Below are positions 20,010 to 29,606 of a DNA stretch of 64,000 nucleotides, one piece after another. The DNA lies in the NCBI RefSeq assembly GCF_023284025.1, contig NZ_JAKIKR010000002.1, positions 1 through 64,000 of the forward strand, written 5' to 3'. How positions within the stretch are numbered: the stretch's first letter is position 1; the number at the start of each line of letters is the position of its first letter. The notes under the pieces are model-generated. The model did not search any database. It was not told the origin of the DNA and saw nothing but the letters and a program-made list of their open reading frames with translations. Source of the DNA: Shewanella abyssi. GTDB taxonomy: Bacteria; Pseudomonadota; Gammaproteobacteria; Enterobacterales; Shewanellaceae. The position numbers and the translations under genes were made by a program.

Positions 20010-20957
20010 ATGTTTCAGATTTTAAATATCAAAGGCTCCGTCAACTTTCTGCGTCATGCTGTACCTATTAGTATCCTTTCTGCGATATTAGTGCTGGGCT
20101 CGTTAGGGTCTTTAGCAACAAAGGGTATTAATTGGGGGTTGGATTTTACCGGTGGTACTGTTGTTGAACTCGAGTTTTCGAATCCAGCAAATCTGTCCGC
20201 AATACGTGATGGGCTTACATTAGAAGCAACTGATGGTGCGATAGTACAAAACTTTGGCTCAAGCCGAGACATTCTTATTCGTCTTCCTGTTAAAGAAGAG
20301 TTTAAGAGTGATATTCAGGTTGCTCAAGTCATGGGCGCCGTGACTCAGCTAGATCCTGCTGTCATCCAAAAACGCGTTGAGTTTGTTGGACCACAGGTCG
20401 GTAAAGAGTTGGCTGAACAAGGTGGTTTAGCGGTATTGGTTGCCTTGATATGTATTCTTATATACGTATCTTTCCGTTTCGAATGGCGCTTAGCCATGGG
20501 GGCGGTTACGGCATTAGGCCATGACGTTATTATCACCTTAGGTGTCTTTTCTCTATTCCAAATAGAGTTTGACCTCACCGTATTAGCAGGTGTACTCACC
20601 GTTGTGGGTTACTCGCTAAACGATACGATTGTGGTATTTGACCGTATACGTGAGAATTTCCTTAAGTTGCGTAAAGGGACTCCTGTAGAAGTCGTCAATA
20701 CATCGATTACTCAAACAATGAGTCGTACGATTATTACAACGGGCACTACGTTGGTCGTGGTTGTGGCCTTGTTCCTAAAAGGCGGCACCATGATCCATGG
20801 TTTTGCTACGGCTTTGCTAATGGGAATTTTCGTCGGTACATTCTCTTCAATCTACGTCGCTAGTTTCTTAGCGATTAAACTTGGGATCAATCGTGAACAC
20901 ATGATGCCAGTAGAGATTGAAAAAGAGGGTGCAGATCAAGATACATTAATGCATTAG
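20010..20957 (+). CDS. secF: Protein translocase subunit SecF
   Basis: 315 aa, six helices. Family motifs include INWGLDFTGGTVVELEF in the periplasmic part and TVVGYSLNDTIVVFDRIREN in the membrane part, followed by MSRTIITTGTTL. It pairs with SecD. Last gene of the unit; a strong hairpin follows 17 bp after the stop. Confidence 0.98.
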   Translation: MFQILNIKGSVNFLRHAVPISILSAILVLGSLGSLATKGINWGLDFTGGTVVELEFSNPANLSAIRDGLTLEATDGAIVQNFGSSRDILIRLPVKEEFKSDIQVAQVMGAVTQLDPAVIQKRVEFVGPQVGKELAEQGGLAVLVALICILIYVSFRFEWRLAMGAVTALGHDVIITLGVFSLFQIEFDLTVLAGVLTVVGYSLNDTIVVFDRIRENFLKLRKGTPVEVVNTSITQTMSRTIITTGTTLVVVVALFLKGGTMIHGFATALLMGIFVGTFSSIYVASFLAIKLGINREHMMPVEIEKEGADQDTLMH

Positions 20958-20974
20958 TCATTATGTTGATGTTT

Positions 20975-21001
20975 AAAAGCCACCTTTAAGGTGGCTTTTT
21001 T
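20975..21001 (+). terminator. Terminator of the tgt-yajC-secDF unit
   Basis: AAAAGCCACC pairs with GGTGGCTTTT across a 5-nt loop; T run follows. Confidence 0.88.
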
Positions 21002-21245
21002 GTTTTAATCACTATGCTATTACCCAACGGTAGGGTATCTGACTAAGATTCATTTCTCTATAGGGTATTTATATTGAACGATAAAACAGCGCTCGACAGT
21101 ATAGATGCTTTAGCAGTAGCATATAGGCCTATTCCAATGCGAATTAATATAAACAAGACTGGTTAATAATGTCTTATCCACGTTTATTGTTAGTCGTATC
21201 GGCTTATAAAATATTGCCATTAGTGCAATTGCAGTAGGAAATAAC

Positions 21246-21563
21246 ATGGACGATAAAATGCGGTTACTTGCAGCTGGAAACTTGTTAGAAGCACATACTT
21301 GGAAAGGTATGCTTGAATCTAGCGGTATTTCCGTAGAACTCAAAGGTGAAGCGCTATTAGGAGGGGTGGGTGAGTTACCGACAGGGATACAAAATGTAGA
21401 GCTTTGGGTATATCAGAGTGATTACCAGAGCGCAAAAAAACAGATGGCCTCGTTAAATGCGGAACGTCCGCAATGGAAGTGTGTCAACTGCCATGAAGTT
21501 AATGAGTCAAGTTTTGAGCTGTGCTGGAATTGCAGCGCTGAAAGAAGTGAGCAATACAGCTGA
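21246..21563 (+). CDS. DUF2007-type protein with C-terminal zinc ribbon
   Basis: 105 aa. Residues about 5-70 (LLAAGNLLEAHTWKGMLESSGI ending before LWVYQSDYQSAKKQM) match the DUF2007 putative signal-transducing fold. The tail has two CxxC pairs (CVNC, CWNC) 16 residues apart that should bind zinc. Function is unknown in the family. It overlaps the following rhodanese gene by 1 bp (TGATG), suggesting a shared role or coupled translation. Confidence 0.82.
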   Translation: MDDKMRLLAAGNLLEAHTWKGMLESSGISVELKGEALLGGVGELPTGIQNVELWVYQSDYQSAKKQMASLNAERPQWKCVNCHEVNESSFELCWNCSAERSEQYS

Positions 21564-21922
21564 TGAAACATAATCCTGCATTTTTGGCCCTAGTAGAAAC
21601 TATTCTTCCCCACATTACTGAAATCACCATTGAGCAATACCAGTCACAACAAGACTGGGTTTTACTTGATGTGAGAGAAGACCATGAGTGGAATATTAAT
21701 CATCTGCCTGCAGCGCATCATTTAGGCAAAGGGATCATTGAACGAGATATCGAGACCCGCTTTCCTGATAAAACGACACCTTTAGCCTTGTATTGCGGTG
21801 GTGGTTACCGCTCGGCGATGGCCGCCTTTAACTTACAAGTTATGGGTTATTCTAAAGTTGTCTCACTCGCAGGTGGTTATAAAGCATGGCTTGAGAGACA
21901 ATTGCCGCTTGTTGAAGGTTAG
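21563..21922 (+). CDS. Rhodanese-domain sulfurtransferase
   Basis: 119 aa single rhodanese domain with VLLDVREDHEWNINHLPAAHHL and the active loop YCGGGYRSAMAAFNL, whose Cys should carry persulfide. No signal peptide is visible. It lies 34 bp before the siroheme synthase gene, so the sulfur/siroheme context may reflect sulfite metabolism. The sulfur acceptor is not known. Confidence 0.9.
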   Translation: MKHNPAFLALVETILPHITEITIEQYQSQQDWVLLDVREDHEWNINHLPAAHHLGKGIIERDIETRFPDKTTPLALYCGGGYRSAMAAFNLQVMGYSKVVSLAGGYKAWLERQLPLVEG

Positions 21923-21956
21923 TTCTTTTTGTTAGCTGTAGAGGTCGATTCGCTTA

Positions 21957-22868
21957 ATGCAATATTTTCCGTTGTTTGTAGATACCCAGTCTTTGAAAGT
22001 ATTAGTCGTCGGCGCCGGCGATGTTGCCAGCCGTAAACTGGATCTGCTTTGCCGCACAGAAGCTGAGGTGCATGTTATTGCATTAGAGATAAGCGCTGAA
22101 GTCACGGCTTATCAGCAACAAGGACGCATTACACTTGAACAACGACCCGTAAGGGAACTCGATATTGAATCCTGGGATCTAGTCTATTTGGCAACAGCAG
22201 ATAAATTGCTAAATGAGACGTTAGCGACTGTCGCCAAGCAGCGTAATATATGGGTTAATGTGGTGGATAATCCAAGCTTTTGTCGATTTATAACTCCCTC
22301 TATTGTAGACCGAGGTCGATTACAAATTGCAATAAGCACAGCGGGGGCTGCGCCTGTTTATGCACGGGAGCTTAGAGCAAGACTCGAATCATGGTTACCA
22401 CAGTCGATTACGCCACTGTTTGATTTTATTGCAGAACGCCGACAAGATGTTCAAGTAAAACTGCCTATTTTTAAAGAAAGACGATTATTTTGGCAACGTT
22501 TCTTCAAGCTTAATCAATCTCGGTTTGACGAACAAACAATGTCTCACTATCAAGCGAGTTTTTCACAGCAAGATGGACAAGGGGAGCTGTTACTGCTTGA
22601 TATAACCATTGATGCCGAACTTCTGCCAATCGCCGCGATGCCTTATCTGCAAAAGTTAGATATTGTCTTTAGTAAACAATCGATGCCACACTCTCTCAAT
22701 GAATTACTGCGGCGAGACGCCGCGCGTGACAGCAATTGGAGTGATAGCAGCCTCAAGCAAGCACTGAAAGAGGGGGCGCACTGCTTAGTCTGTGCTGATG
22801 TTGACGAGATCATGCGACTAGCCACACTGTTTCCGCAAGCCAAGCGCTTCAAATTAGGGGCGATCTAA
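21957..22868 (+). CDS. Precorrin-2 dehydrogenase/sirohydrochlorin ferrochelatase (CysG N-terminal type)
   Basis: 303 aa. It matches the N-terminal half of CysG: MQYFPLFVDTQSLKVLVVGAG with the NAD-binding GAGDVASRK, then NVVDNPSFCRFITPSIVDRG and ISTAGAAPVYAR. It oxidises precorrin-2 and inserts iron to make siroheme, the cofactor of sulfite and nitrite reductases. The uroporphyrinogen methyltransferase half of CysG is missing and must be encoded elsewhere. The region after about residue 220 is less conserved. Confidence 0.88.
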   Translation: MQYFPLFVDTQSLKVLVVGAGDVASRKLDLLCRTEAEVHVIALEISAEVTAYQQQGRITLEQRPVRELDIESWDLVYLATADKLLNETLATVAKQRNIWVNVVDNPSFCRFITPSIVDRGRLQIAISTAGAAPVYARELRARLESWLPQSITPLFDFIAERRQDVQVKLPIFKERRLFWQRFFKLNQSRFDEQTMSHYQASFSQQDGQGELLLLDITIDAELLPIAAMPYLQKLDIVFSKQSMPHSLNELLRRDAARDSNWSDSSLKQALKEGAHCLVCADVDEIMRLATLFPQAKRFKLGAI

Positions 22869-23003
22869 CCTGAAAAATTCATACTTAATTTTGTTATCAA
22901 TAACGATAGCAGCCTTATGCTTAGCCCTTTTTTGGGGGAATATAATACTTAATGCAACGGGTATAAGGTACACTTAGCCGCAAATCTCTTGTCGAAAAAA
23001 CTC

Positions 23004-23546
23004 ATGGCCTTAAAAGCAACAGTATATAAAGTATCTATCCAAATCGCCGATATGGACCGCGCTTACTACAATGATCATCAATTGATGTTAGCTCAACATC
23101 CTTCTGAAACCGATGAACGTATGATGGTAAGACTGCTCGCCTTCGCGATGAATGCCAGCGAATCTTTAGCGTTTAGCAAGGGCATGAACGTTGATGACGA
23201 ACCCGAGCTGTGGGATAAAACCTTATCAGGTGAAATTGACCTCTGGATTGAGTTTGGTCAAAGTGATGAGAAATGGATCCGTAAAGCCTGTGGGCGAGCA
23301 AAGGCGGTGCAACTTATTACCTACGCTGGCCGTAGTGTACCTATTTGGTGGAAACAGAATGAAGCTGCGCTTGCACGTTACAAAAACCTGACGGTCATCA
23401 ACATCCCTGAAGATGCGGTAAAAGCCATGGGGCAGCTGGTTGGCAAAAATATGGCTTTGCAAATTAACATTTGTGAAGGTCAGATCTGGATCTCAGATGA
23501 GAATGACAGTGTGTTAATTGAGCCAGAGTTATTAAAGGGCGAATAA
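23004..23546 (+). CDS. yaeQ: YaeQ family protein
   Basis: 180 aa, same length as E. coli YaeQ, and starting MALKATVYKVSIQIADMDR. I use ATG 23004 instead of the in-frame TTG at 22989 because the family begins MALKAT. Conserved blocks include HPSETDERMMVRLLAFA and IDLWIEFGQ. The fold is PD-(D/E)XK-like, but the cellular role is unclear (early claims of RfaH replacement were not upheld). Confidence 0.93.
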   Translation: MALKATVYKVSIQIADMDRAYYNDHQLMLAQHPSETDERMMVRLLAFAMNASESLAFSKGMNVDDEPELWDKTLSGEIDLWIEFGQSDEKWIRKACGRAKAVQLITYAGRSVPIWWKQNEAALARYKNLTVINIPEDAVKAMGQLVGKNMALQINICEGQIWISDENDSVLIEPELLKGE

Positions 23547-23577
23547 CAGACTCACTTCATGGGGATATACTCAGATT

Positions 23578-23606
23578 AAAAAGCCAGTCATATGACTGGC
23601 TTTTTT
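23578..23606 (+). terminator. Terminator of yaeQ
   Basis: AAGCCAGTCATATGACTGGC is a continuous inverted repeat followed by TTTTTT. Confidence 0.88.
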
Positions 23607-23711
23607 GTTTTACTGTATGCCAAAGTTAAAGATTGCCGCTTAGATCAAAGTTTAACAGCTGAACTTACAGTATAAAGTGTTTAATAAATACAGCTTTAAT
23701 TTTGAGGGTAT

Positions 23712-23954
23712 ATGTCAGATTCAATCCACGGTCATCAAGTTATGGAACTCATGCTGCAGCATGGTCAGTCGTTGTCACAAGAGGCGCTTAAAGCGTTAAT
23801 GCATAAGACGTTTGGCGCAGATGCTCATTATCATACTTGCTCTGCGCAAGAGATGAATGCAGAAGAACTGATTGCTTTTTTAGAGAAGAAAGGTAAGTTC
23901 ATTCATTCAGAAGCTGGCATTGCGACTGCGGCAGATCGAATTTGTAATCATTAA
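23712..23954 (+). CDS. yecH: YecH-type metal-binding protein (DUF2492)
   Basis: 80 aa beginning MSDSIHGHQVMELMLQHG. It has the family features FHTCSAQ-like (YHTCSAQEMNAEELIAFL), GKFI and a histidine-rich start, so it could bind a metal ion. Function is unknown. Single-gene unit with a terminator shared with the convergent psiE-like gene. Confidence 0.88.
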   Translation: MSDSIHGHQVMELMLQHGQSLSQEALKALMHKTFGADAHYHTCSAQEMNAEELIAFLEKKGKFIHSEAGIATAADRICNH

Positions 23955-23982
23955 TCACTGTAAATTGTGTAAAACCATAAAA

Positions 23983-24010
23983 AATGCTCAAAGTGTTAGC
24001 TTTGAGCATT
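23983..24010. terminator. Bidirectional terminator between yecH and the psiE-like gene
   Basis: AATGCTCAAAG pairs perfectly with CTTTGAGCATT over a 6-nt loop, between convergent genes. Confidence 0.8.
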
Positions 24011-24037
24011 CTTGTTTTCAGCAATCTTAGATTGTGA

Positions 24038-24442
24038 TCAATCAATGTCCTTCGGGCGAGGATAGGGCAATTTAAGCTGACCCCAGCGAATAACTATCAC
24101 GGTAGCCGCTAAAATTAATGTGGACAATGAGATCGCCATAATACGCCAGTCGTCCATTGCTTTCATATCTAAAATTAGATAACGCGCTAACGCTACAATG
24201 GCAATGTAGAGTGGCATTCTAATCGGTAGTTTTCCAGATTCCGCATAATGCGAGACCATAGCTAATACTTCAAGATAAATAAATAGCAGTAGTAAGTCCG
24301 CTAAAGTAACCATTCCCGCGTTTAAAATATGCACTATCTCTTGCCCAATCGCAATAATAGTGGCGATAGCAATAATGATTAATACTAAATGCTCAACGGC
24401 TTTGATACTTGAAATACCGTATTTTCGAAACATTTTATCCAT
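24038..24442 (-). CDS. PsiE-family inner-membrane protein
   Basis: 134 aa with four hydrophobic segments (VEHLVLIIIAIATIIAIGQEI, LLLLFIYLEVLAMV, MPLYIAIVALARYLILD, LSTLILAATVIVI). The pattern MVSHYAESGKLPIRMPLYIAIVALARY is characteristic of PsiE (phosphate-starvation-inducible E). The open frame extends 49 codons further, but GGGAG lies 4 nt before ATG 24442, giving MDKMFRKYG. Biochemical role is unknown, and I see no Pho box upstream. Confidence 0.85.
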   Translation of the reverse strand: MDKMFRKYGISSIKAVEHLVLIIIAIATIIAIGQEIVHILNAGMVTLADLLLLFIYLEVLAMVSHYAESGKLPIRMPLYIAIVALARYLILDMKAMDDWRIMAISLSTLILAATVIVIRWGQLKLPYPRPKDID

Positions 24443-24588
24443 GTTACTCCCTAATGCAGTCGTTTCATAAAGAGTACCAGTAAATTGTATAAATGCGATG
24501 TCAGCTATGTGATGTTTTTCACAGTTGTGTGTTTTATATGGAGATATCAGTATTTTTAGCTGGTTTGGGTATAAGACAATAAGCCACA

Positions 24589-24616
24589 AAAAAACCGCCT
24601 AATTAGGCGGTTTTTA
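24589..24616 (-). terminator. Terminator of suhB
   Basis: AACCGCCTAATTAGGCGGTT is a perfect inverted repeat. On the minus strand it is followed by eight T, so it ends the suhB transcript. Confidence 0.85.
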
Positions 24617-24649
24617 AAAATGTCCAAATAATTTATAACCAGCTTATCA

Positions 24650-25453
24650 TTAACGCTTAAGCGCTTCGCTCAATAATGGGCGGAATGATTTAACAAGTGC
24701 AGTTGTTGTTTTTGGGTTACCTGCAACGATATTTCCTGATGTTAGGTAGTTATGGTTGCCAGTAAAGTCAGTGACTGTGCCGCCAGCTTCACGAACAATC
24801 AAATCACCTGCAGCGATATCCCAAGGCTTAAGGCCTATTTCAAAGAAACCATCAACACGGCCCGCAGCAAGGTAAGCTAAATCTAACGCAGCAGAACCTG
24901 CACGACGTAAATCAGCACATTCAGTGAATGTTAAAGCAAAAAGCTTCATGTACGTTTCAGTATGCTGTTTTGCTTTGAATGGAAAGCCAGTTGCAATGAT
25001 ATTGTCGCTGAGGTTATTTCTTGGCTTAACACGAATACGGAATTCATTTAGCTTGGCAAATTTCCCGCGTACAGCTGAGAAAAGCTCATCACGAATCGGG
25101 TCATAAATAACAGCAACTTCTGTTTTACCTTTGAACTGCATCGCAATTGATACAGCAAAGTGAGGAATACCTCTGACGAAATTATTAGTGCCATCCAGCG
25201 GGTCTACGATCCAAACGTAATCTTTATTAGCGCCTTTGTTCTCACCTGACTCTTCACCAATGATAGTGTGATCAGGGTAAGCCTTACGGATCTGGTAGGT
25301 AATTGCAGCTTCAGCTTCTTTATCTACGTTAGTTACGAAGTCATTAGCCCCTTTTGAAGTGACTTCTATACGGTCTAATTCCCCGTAAGCGCGAACGATT
25401 AATTGGCCGGCAGCGCGAGCAGCGCGCACAGCAATGGTATGCATTGGAAGCAT
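24650..25453 (-). CDS. suhB: Inositol-1-monophosphatase / Nus antitermination factor SuhB
   Basis: 267 aa, the size of E. coli SuhB. Metal-binding motifs of the IMPase fold are present: IIGEESGEN, WIVDPLDGTNNFVRG and KPWDIAAGDLIVREAGG. Besides inositol phosphatase activity, SuhB is part of the ribosomal antitermination complex. AGGGG lies upstream of the ATG. It is divergent from trmJ, the same neighbourhood as in E. coli. Confidence 0.96.
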   Translation of the reverse strand: MLPMHTIAVRAARAAGQLIVRAYGELDRIEVTSKGANDFVTNVDKEAEAAITYQIRKAYPDHTIIGEESGENKGANKDYVWIVDPLDGTNNFVRGIPHFAVSIAMQFKGKTEVAVIYDPIRDELFSAVRGKFAKLNEFRIRVKPRNNLSDNIIATGFPFKAKQHTETYMKLFALTFTECADLRRAGSAALDLAYLAAGRVDGFFEIGLKPWDIAAGDLIVREAGGTVTDFTGNHNYLTSGNIVAGNPKTTTALVKSFRPLLSEALKR

Positions 25454-25611
25454 TGCAAATCCCCTGGATGTAAAAGAACAGATATAAATTATCGGAGCCG
25501 AATTATACGTGTTTTTTCGATGATATCAAATGCTGATTTTTGTATAAGTAAAAATAGCAGGCTTGTGTTAACATATTTTCAAGTGTTCTCTCATTTAAAT
25601 TAAGACATTTC

Positions 25612-26376
25612 ATGCTCAGTAATATTCGCGTCGTTCTTGTCGGTACATCCCACCCTGGCAATATAGGTTCAACAGCCCGTGCTATGAAAACCATGGGGTT
25701 ATCCACTTTATATCTAGCTGAACCTAGGGTTGCACCTGATGGTCATTCCGTGGCGTTAGCCGCCGGGGCTTCAGATATTTTAAAACATGCAATTACAGTA
25801 GCTTCTGTTGAAGAGGCTATTGCTGATTGTAGTTTAGTCATAGCGACCAGCGCGCGAAGCCGCACACTGGATTGGCCTATGCTAGAACCAAGAGAGGCTG
25901 GCGAAAAACTGGTTGCATCGGCACTTGCAGGCCCCGTTGCTATCGTATTCGGACGTGAAAATAACGGCCTTTCCAACGAAGAGTTGCAGCGCTGCGATTA
26001 TCATGTCGCGATACCTGCTAATCCTGAATACACCTCGCTGAACTTAGCGCAAGCTGTTCAAATAATCTGTTATGAGGCGCGAGTAGCGCATCTTGCTCAG
26101 GTTCAGAAGGAGTTTGATAGCAATAAGCCTGACGGATTTGTTGAGCCTGAAATTGAATATCCATTTTCAAAAGAGCGCGAAAACTTTTTTGAACACATGG
26201 AAAACACGCTCTTATCGACCCAATTTATTGTGAAACAACATCCAGGTCAGGTGATGACAAAACTACGTAGGTTATTTAGCCGCGCTAGAATCGAACGTCA
26301 AGAGATGAATATCTTGCGCGGGATTTTGACGTCTGTAGATAAAATCGTCGCTAAGAAAGAAACCAACGATAAGTAA
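25612..26376 (+). CDS. trmJ: tRNA (cytidine/uridine-2'-O-)-methyltransferase TrmJ
   Basis: 254 aa SPOUT methyltransferase. The N-terminus [22 protein letters not shown] and the knot motifs [15 protein letters not shown] and [18 protein letters not shown] are diagnostic. It methylates the 2'-OH of residue 32 in several tRNAs. The trmJ-cysE-iscR order matches other gammaproteobacteria. Confidence 0.96.
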   Translation: MLSNIRVVLVGTSHPGNIGSTARAMKTMGLSTLYLAEPRVAPDGHSVALAAGASDILKHAITVASVEEAIADCSLVIATSARSRTLDWPMLEPREAGEKLVASALAGPVAIVFGRENNGLSNEELQRCDYHVAIPANPEYTSLNLAQAVQIICYEARVAHLAQVQKEFDSNKPDGFVEPEIEYPFSKERENFFEHMENTLLSTQFIVKQHPGQVMTKLRRLFSRARIERQEMNILRGILTSVDKIVAKKETNDK

Positions 26377-26391
26377 AAGGAATGAGTTAGC

Positions 26392-27213
26392 ATGGGTGTT
26401 ATCGCAAGACTTAAAGATGATATAGCGTCTATCTACCATAGAGACCCTGCTGCGAACGGGACAATTGAAATACTGTTCAACTACCCTGGCATGCAAGCAA
26501 TATGGATCCATCGGATCAGTCATAAGCTATGGGTTCGAAAATGGCGTTTGCTAGCACGCTGTCTATCTACGTTTTCACGTTGGTTAACCGGTGTTGAGAT
26601 CCACCCTGGTGCAACCATCGGCGACCGCTTCTTTATTGACCATGGCATGGGCGTTGTCATTGGTGAAACTGCTGAAATTGGTAATGATTGTACGCTTTAT
26701 CACGGTGTTACACTCGGTGGAACAACTTGGCAATCTGGCAAGCGACATCCGACGCTTGGCAATAATGTGGTTATTGGTGCGGGGGCAAAAATCCTTGGAC
26801 CTATAACCATGAATGACGGCGCTCGCGTTGGTTCCAATTCAGTTGTTGTCAAAGATGTCCCGATGGACACCACTGTCGTTGGCATTCCTGGTCGCGCGGT
26901 TGCTAGCCCTACTGAGCAGTCTAAAGAGCAATCAGACCGACGCACTGAAATGGCCAAAAAATATGGTTTCGATGCCTATGCCGTCGCGCCCGATAATCCA
27001 GATCCCGTTGCAAATGCCATCGGCCAAATGCTAGATCATATGCATTTGATGGATTCAAAAGTACAGGAAGTGTGCCAAGCCGTACAAACTTTGGGTGGTA
27101 GTGTGTGCACTGAGAAACTTCCTGAACTTGAAGTTGATGATTTTAGTGAAGCTGAATTAGCGGCTGCGCAAAAACGGCAGAAGTCATTAGATGAGTTTGA
27201 TCCCATTATCTAG
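26392..27213 (+). CDS. cysE: Serine O-acetyltransferase
   Basis: 273 aa. The left-handed beta-helix hexapeptide repeats ([23 protein letters not shown] onward) carry the catalytic His/Asp region [18 protein letters not shown]. It makes O-acetylserine for cysteine synthesis, which supplies sulfur to the Isc system encoded next. The C-terminal tail beyond the repeats (about 90 residues with [13 protein letters not shown]) is longer than the classic short inhibitory tail. It lies 15 bp after trmJ. Confidence 0.95.
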   Translation: MGVIARLKDDIASIYHRDPAANGTIEILFNYPGMQAIWIHRISHKLWVRKWRLLARCLSTFSRWLTGVEIHPGATIGDRFFIDHGMGVVIGETAEIGNDCTLYHGVTLGGTTWQSGKRHPTLGNNVVIGAGAKILGPITMNDGARVGSNSVVVKDVPMDTTVVGIPGRAVASPTEQSKEQSDRRTEMAKKYGFDAYAVAPDNPDPVANAIGQMLDHMHLMDSKVQEVCQAVQTLGGSVCTEKLPELEVDDFSEAELAAAQKRQKSLDEFDPII

Positions 27214-27268
27214 ATTTATGTGCGCCATTTTTACTAAATGCCATTGAATCTTGCCTAATAAACAGGTT

Positions 27269-27297
27269 AAATACCCCAGTAAAATGACGGGGTATTT
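27269..27297 (+). terminator. Terminator of trmJ-cysE
   Basis: AAATACCCC pairs with GGGGTATTT over an 11-nt loop; it ends the unit just before the isc promoter. Confidence 0.75.
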
Positions 27298-27319
27298 AGT
27301 CCCAGCCATGCTCTTTATA

Positions 27320-27344
27320 ATACTTGACCAATTCACTAGGTTTT
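27320..27344 (+). promoter_or_regulatory. IscR type 1 operator, distal site
   Basis: A 25-bp match to the remembered [2Fe-2S]-IscR consensus with the leading ATACTTGACC half well conserved and about five mismatches in the trailing half. It abuts the next site directly. Confidence 0.6.
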
Positions 27345-27369
27345 ATACTTGACTAAATTACTCGGGTAT
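27345..27369 (+). promoter_or_regulatory. IscR type 1 operator, proximal site
   Basis: A 25-bp site beginning ATACTTGACT and ending TCGGGTAT, with one mismatch to the type 1 consensus. It sits 41 bp before the iscR start and should mediate autorepression of the operon by [2Fe-2S]-IscR. Confidence 0.82.
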
Positions 27370-27409
27370 GATGAAATTACCCTATGCTTTTTTGGGAGAC
27401 GTAGTAGCA

Positions 27410-27871
27410 ATGAAACTTACATCTAAAGGTCGATATGCTGTCACTGCAATGTTAGATGTTGCAATGCACTCTACCGATGGTCCAGTACCATTAGCGGACA
27501 TTTCAGAGCGTCAAGGGATCTCTCTATCTTACCTAGAACAACTTTTCGCAAAACTAAGAAAAAATGGGCTTGTATCTAGCGTCCGTGGCCCTGGTGGCGG
27601 ATATCGCTTAGGGACCGACGCCAGCGAAATTTCTGTGGGTATGGTGGTACGAGCGGTTGATGAATCTGTCGATGCCACTCGTTGTCAAGGGAAGGGTAAC
27701 TGTCAAAGCGGAACCCAATGCTTAACTCACTCTTTATGGGGAGATTTAAGTTCACAGATTTCAGACTTTTTGAATGGCATTTCGCTTGCCGGATTAATGC
27801 AAAAAAGAGATGTGCAATTTATCTCGGTGAAACAGGATAATTTGCAGCAGGAGCAGAGAGTCAGCGTTTAG
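27410..27871 (+). CDS. iscR: Fe-S cluster-sensing repressor IscR
   Basis: 153 aa Rrf2-family regulator. The winged-helix N-terminus [18 protein letters not shown] is followed by the cluster cysteines Cys92, Cys98 and Cys104 in [13 protein letters not shown], the same positions as E. coli IscR. I start it at ATG 27410, dropping 14 residues of upstream frame that run into the operator. It represses its own operon when loaded with [2Fe-2S]. Confidence 0.97.
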   Translation: MKLTSKGRYAVTAMLDVAMHSTDGPVPLADISERQGISLSYLEQLFAKLRKNGLVSSVRGPGGGYRLGTDASEISVGMVVRAVDESVDATRCQGKGNCQSGTQCLTHSLWGDLSSQISDFLNGISLAGLMQKRDVQFISVKQDNLQQEQRVSV

Positions 27872-27914
27872 CGGTCTCTGTTATTAATATAAAAATAATT
27901 TTTGTACGTTGTAA

Positions 27915-27936
27915 GTGGTAGCACAATGGCTGCCAC
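27915..27936 (+). other. Hairpin in the iscR-iscS intergenic leader
   Basis: GTGGTAGC pairs with GCTGCCAC (one G-T wobble) over a short loop, with its 3' side 17 bp before the iscS ATG. In E. coli this junction is where RNA processing separates iscR from iscSUA; a similar role here is inference. Confidence 0.4.
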
Positions 27937-27953
27937 AAAGTACGGAGTGTGTG

Positions 27954-29168
27954 ATGAAGCTACCTATCTATTTAGATTATGCTGCGACGACGCCGGTTGA
28001 CCCTCGCGTTGCAGAGAAAATGATGCAATGTATGACTATGGACGGCATTTTTGGGAATCCAGCGTCTCGCTCTCACCGTTACGGTTGGCAAGCAGAAGAA
28101 GCTGTTGATATTGCTCGTAACCAGGTTGCTGACCTTATCAATGCCGATCCGCGTGAAATTGTATTTACCTCTGGTGCGACAGAGTCTGACAACCTAGCGA
28201 TTAAAGGCGTTGCTCACTTCTACCAGAAGAAGGGCAAGCACATCATCACCAGTAAAACAGAACATAAAGCGGTGTTAGATACCTGTCGTCAGCTTGAGCG
28301 TGAAGGTTATGAGGTCACTTATCTTCAGCCTGAAGCGAGCGGTCTTATCCCTGTTGCTATGATTGAAGCGGCGATGCGTGACGACACGCTACTGGTTAGT
28401 ATCATGCAAGTTAACAATGAGATTGGTGTCATTCAAGACATCGATGCTATCGGTGAACTTTGTCGTTCACGTAAAATTGTCTTCCATGTTGATGCTGCAC
28501 AAAGTGTTGGCAAATTGCCAATTGATGTTCGAAAGACAAAAGTCGATCTGATGTCTATCTCTGCTCATAAGATGTATGGCCCAAAAGGTATCGGCGCATT
28601 GTATGTTAGCCGTAAGCCTCGCATTCGTTTAGAAGCGGCTATGCACGGTGGTGGGCATGAACGTGGTATGCGAAGTGGCACCTTAGCGACACACCAGATT
28701 GTGGGTTTCGGTGAAGCTGCTGCCATCGCAAAAACCGACATGGAGTCAGATAACCAGCGCATCCGTCGTCTACGTGACAAGTTATGGAATGGTATTAATC
28801 ACATTGAAGAGACCTATATCAATGGCGATAAAGATCAAAGACATTGCGGTAGCTTAAATGTCAGCTTTAACTTCGTCGAAGGTGAGTCTTTGATGATGGC
28901 ACTTAAAGATCTTGCTGTCTCGTCAGGTTCTGCGTGTACCTCCGCTAGCTTAGAGCCAAGCTACGTGCTTCGTGCTCTTGGTTTGAATGACGAAATGGCA
29001 CATAGCTCAATTCGATTCTCACTGGGTCGCTTTACGACTGATGAAGAGATCGACCATGCAATAGAAACAATTAAAGAATCTATTGGTAACTTAAGGGAGA
29101 TGTCTCCGCTTTGGGAAATGTTCAAAGACGGAATTGACCTGGACTCAGTCCAGTGGGCACACCACTAA
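27954..29168 (+). CDS. iscS: Cysteine desulfurase IscS
   Basis: 404 aa, equal to E. coli IscS. It contains the PLP lysine segment [14 protein letters not shown], the catalytic cysteine loop [21 protein letters not shown] and the N-terminal [17 protein letters not shown] 27954 is chosen because the family begins [14 protein letters not shown]; the 13 upstream in-frame residues come from the leader hairpin. It supplies persulfide sulfur to IscU and to tRNA thiolation. Confidence 0.98.
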   Translation: MKLPIYLDYAATTPVDPRVAEKMMQCMTMDGIFGNPASRSHRYGWQAEEAVDIARNQVADLINADPREIVFTSGATESDNLAIKGVAHFYQKKGKHIITSKTEHKAVLDTCRQLEREGYEVTYLQPEASGLIPVAMIEAAMRDDTLLVSIMQVNNEIGVIQDIDAIGELCRSRKIVFHVDAAQSVGKLPIDVRKTKVDLMSISAHKMYGPKGIGALYVSRKPRIRLEAAMHGGGHERGMRSGTLATHQIVGFGEAAAIAKTDMESDNQRIRRLRDKLWNGINHIEETYINGDKDQRHCGSLNVSFNFVEGESLMMALKDLAVSSGSACTSASLEPSYVLRALGLNDEMAHSSIRFSLGRFTTDEEIDHAIETIKESIGNLREMSPLWEMFKDGIDLDSVQWAHH

Positions 29169-29208
29169 CCTTAACGATATTAACGAATAGATAAACTGGA
29201 GCAGTATC

Positions 29209-29592
29209 ATGGCTTATAGCGAAAAAGTAATAGATCATTATGAGAATCCACGCAACGTTGGTTCGTTTGATAAAAACGATTCATCAGTTGTCACTGGAAT
29301 GGTTGGCGCACCTGCCTGTGGTGATGTAATGAAGCTACAACTGCGCATTAATGATAAAGGTATTATCGAAGATGCTAAGTTTAAGACATACGGTTGCGGT
29401 AGCGCGATTGCGTCTAGCTCATTAGTCACAGAATGGGTCAAAGGTAAAACAGTAGCAGAAGCAGGTGCTATTAAGAACACCGACATTGCTGAAGAACTTG
29501 CATTACCCCCTGTTAAAATTCATTGTTCGATTTTGGCTGAAGATGCCATTAGAGCTGCTCTGGATGAGTATAAATCAAAGCAATCGAAGTAA
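29209..29592 (+). CDS. iscU: Fe-S scaffold protein IscU
   Basis: 127 aa. The three cluster cysteines lie in [18 protein letters not shown] and VKIHCSILA. The HscA recognition motif LPPVK directly precedes the third. It assembles clusters from IscS sulfur and hands them on through HscA/HscB. Confidence 0.98.
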   Translation: MAYSEKVIDHYENPRNVGSFDKNDSSVVTGMVGAPACGDVMKLQLRINDKGIIEDAKFKTYGCGSAIASSSLVTEWVKGKTVAEAGAIKNTDIAEELALPPVKIHCSILAEDAIRAALDEYKSKQSK

Positions 29593-29606
29593 TACCTGGA
29601 GTTAAG

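Noticed and set aside
21074-21169. 31-codon TTG frame upstream of the DUF2007 gene
   Set aside because: Poor start context and no sign of selection; probably chance.
24031-24046. TTGTGATCAATCAA as CRP/FNR site
   Set aside because: It overlaps the 3' end of the psiE-like gene between convergent genes, where an operator has no promoter to act on.
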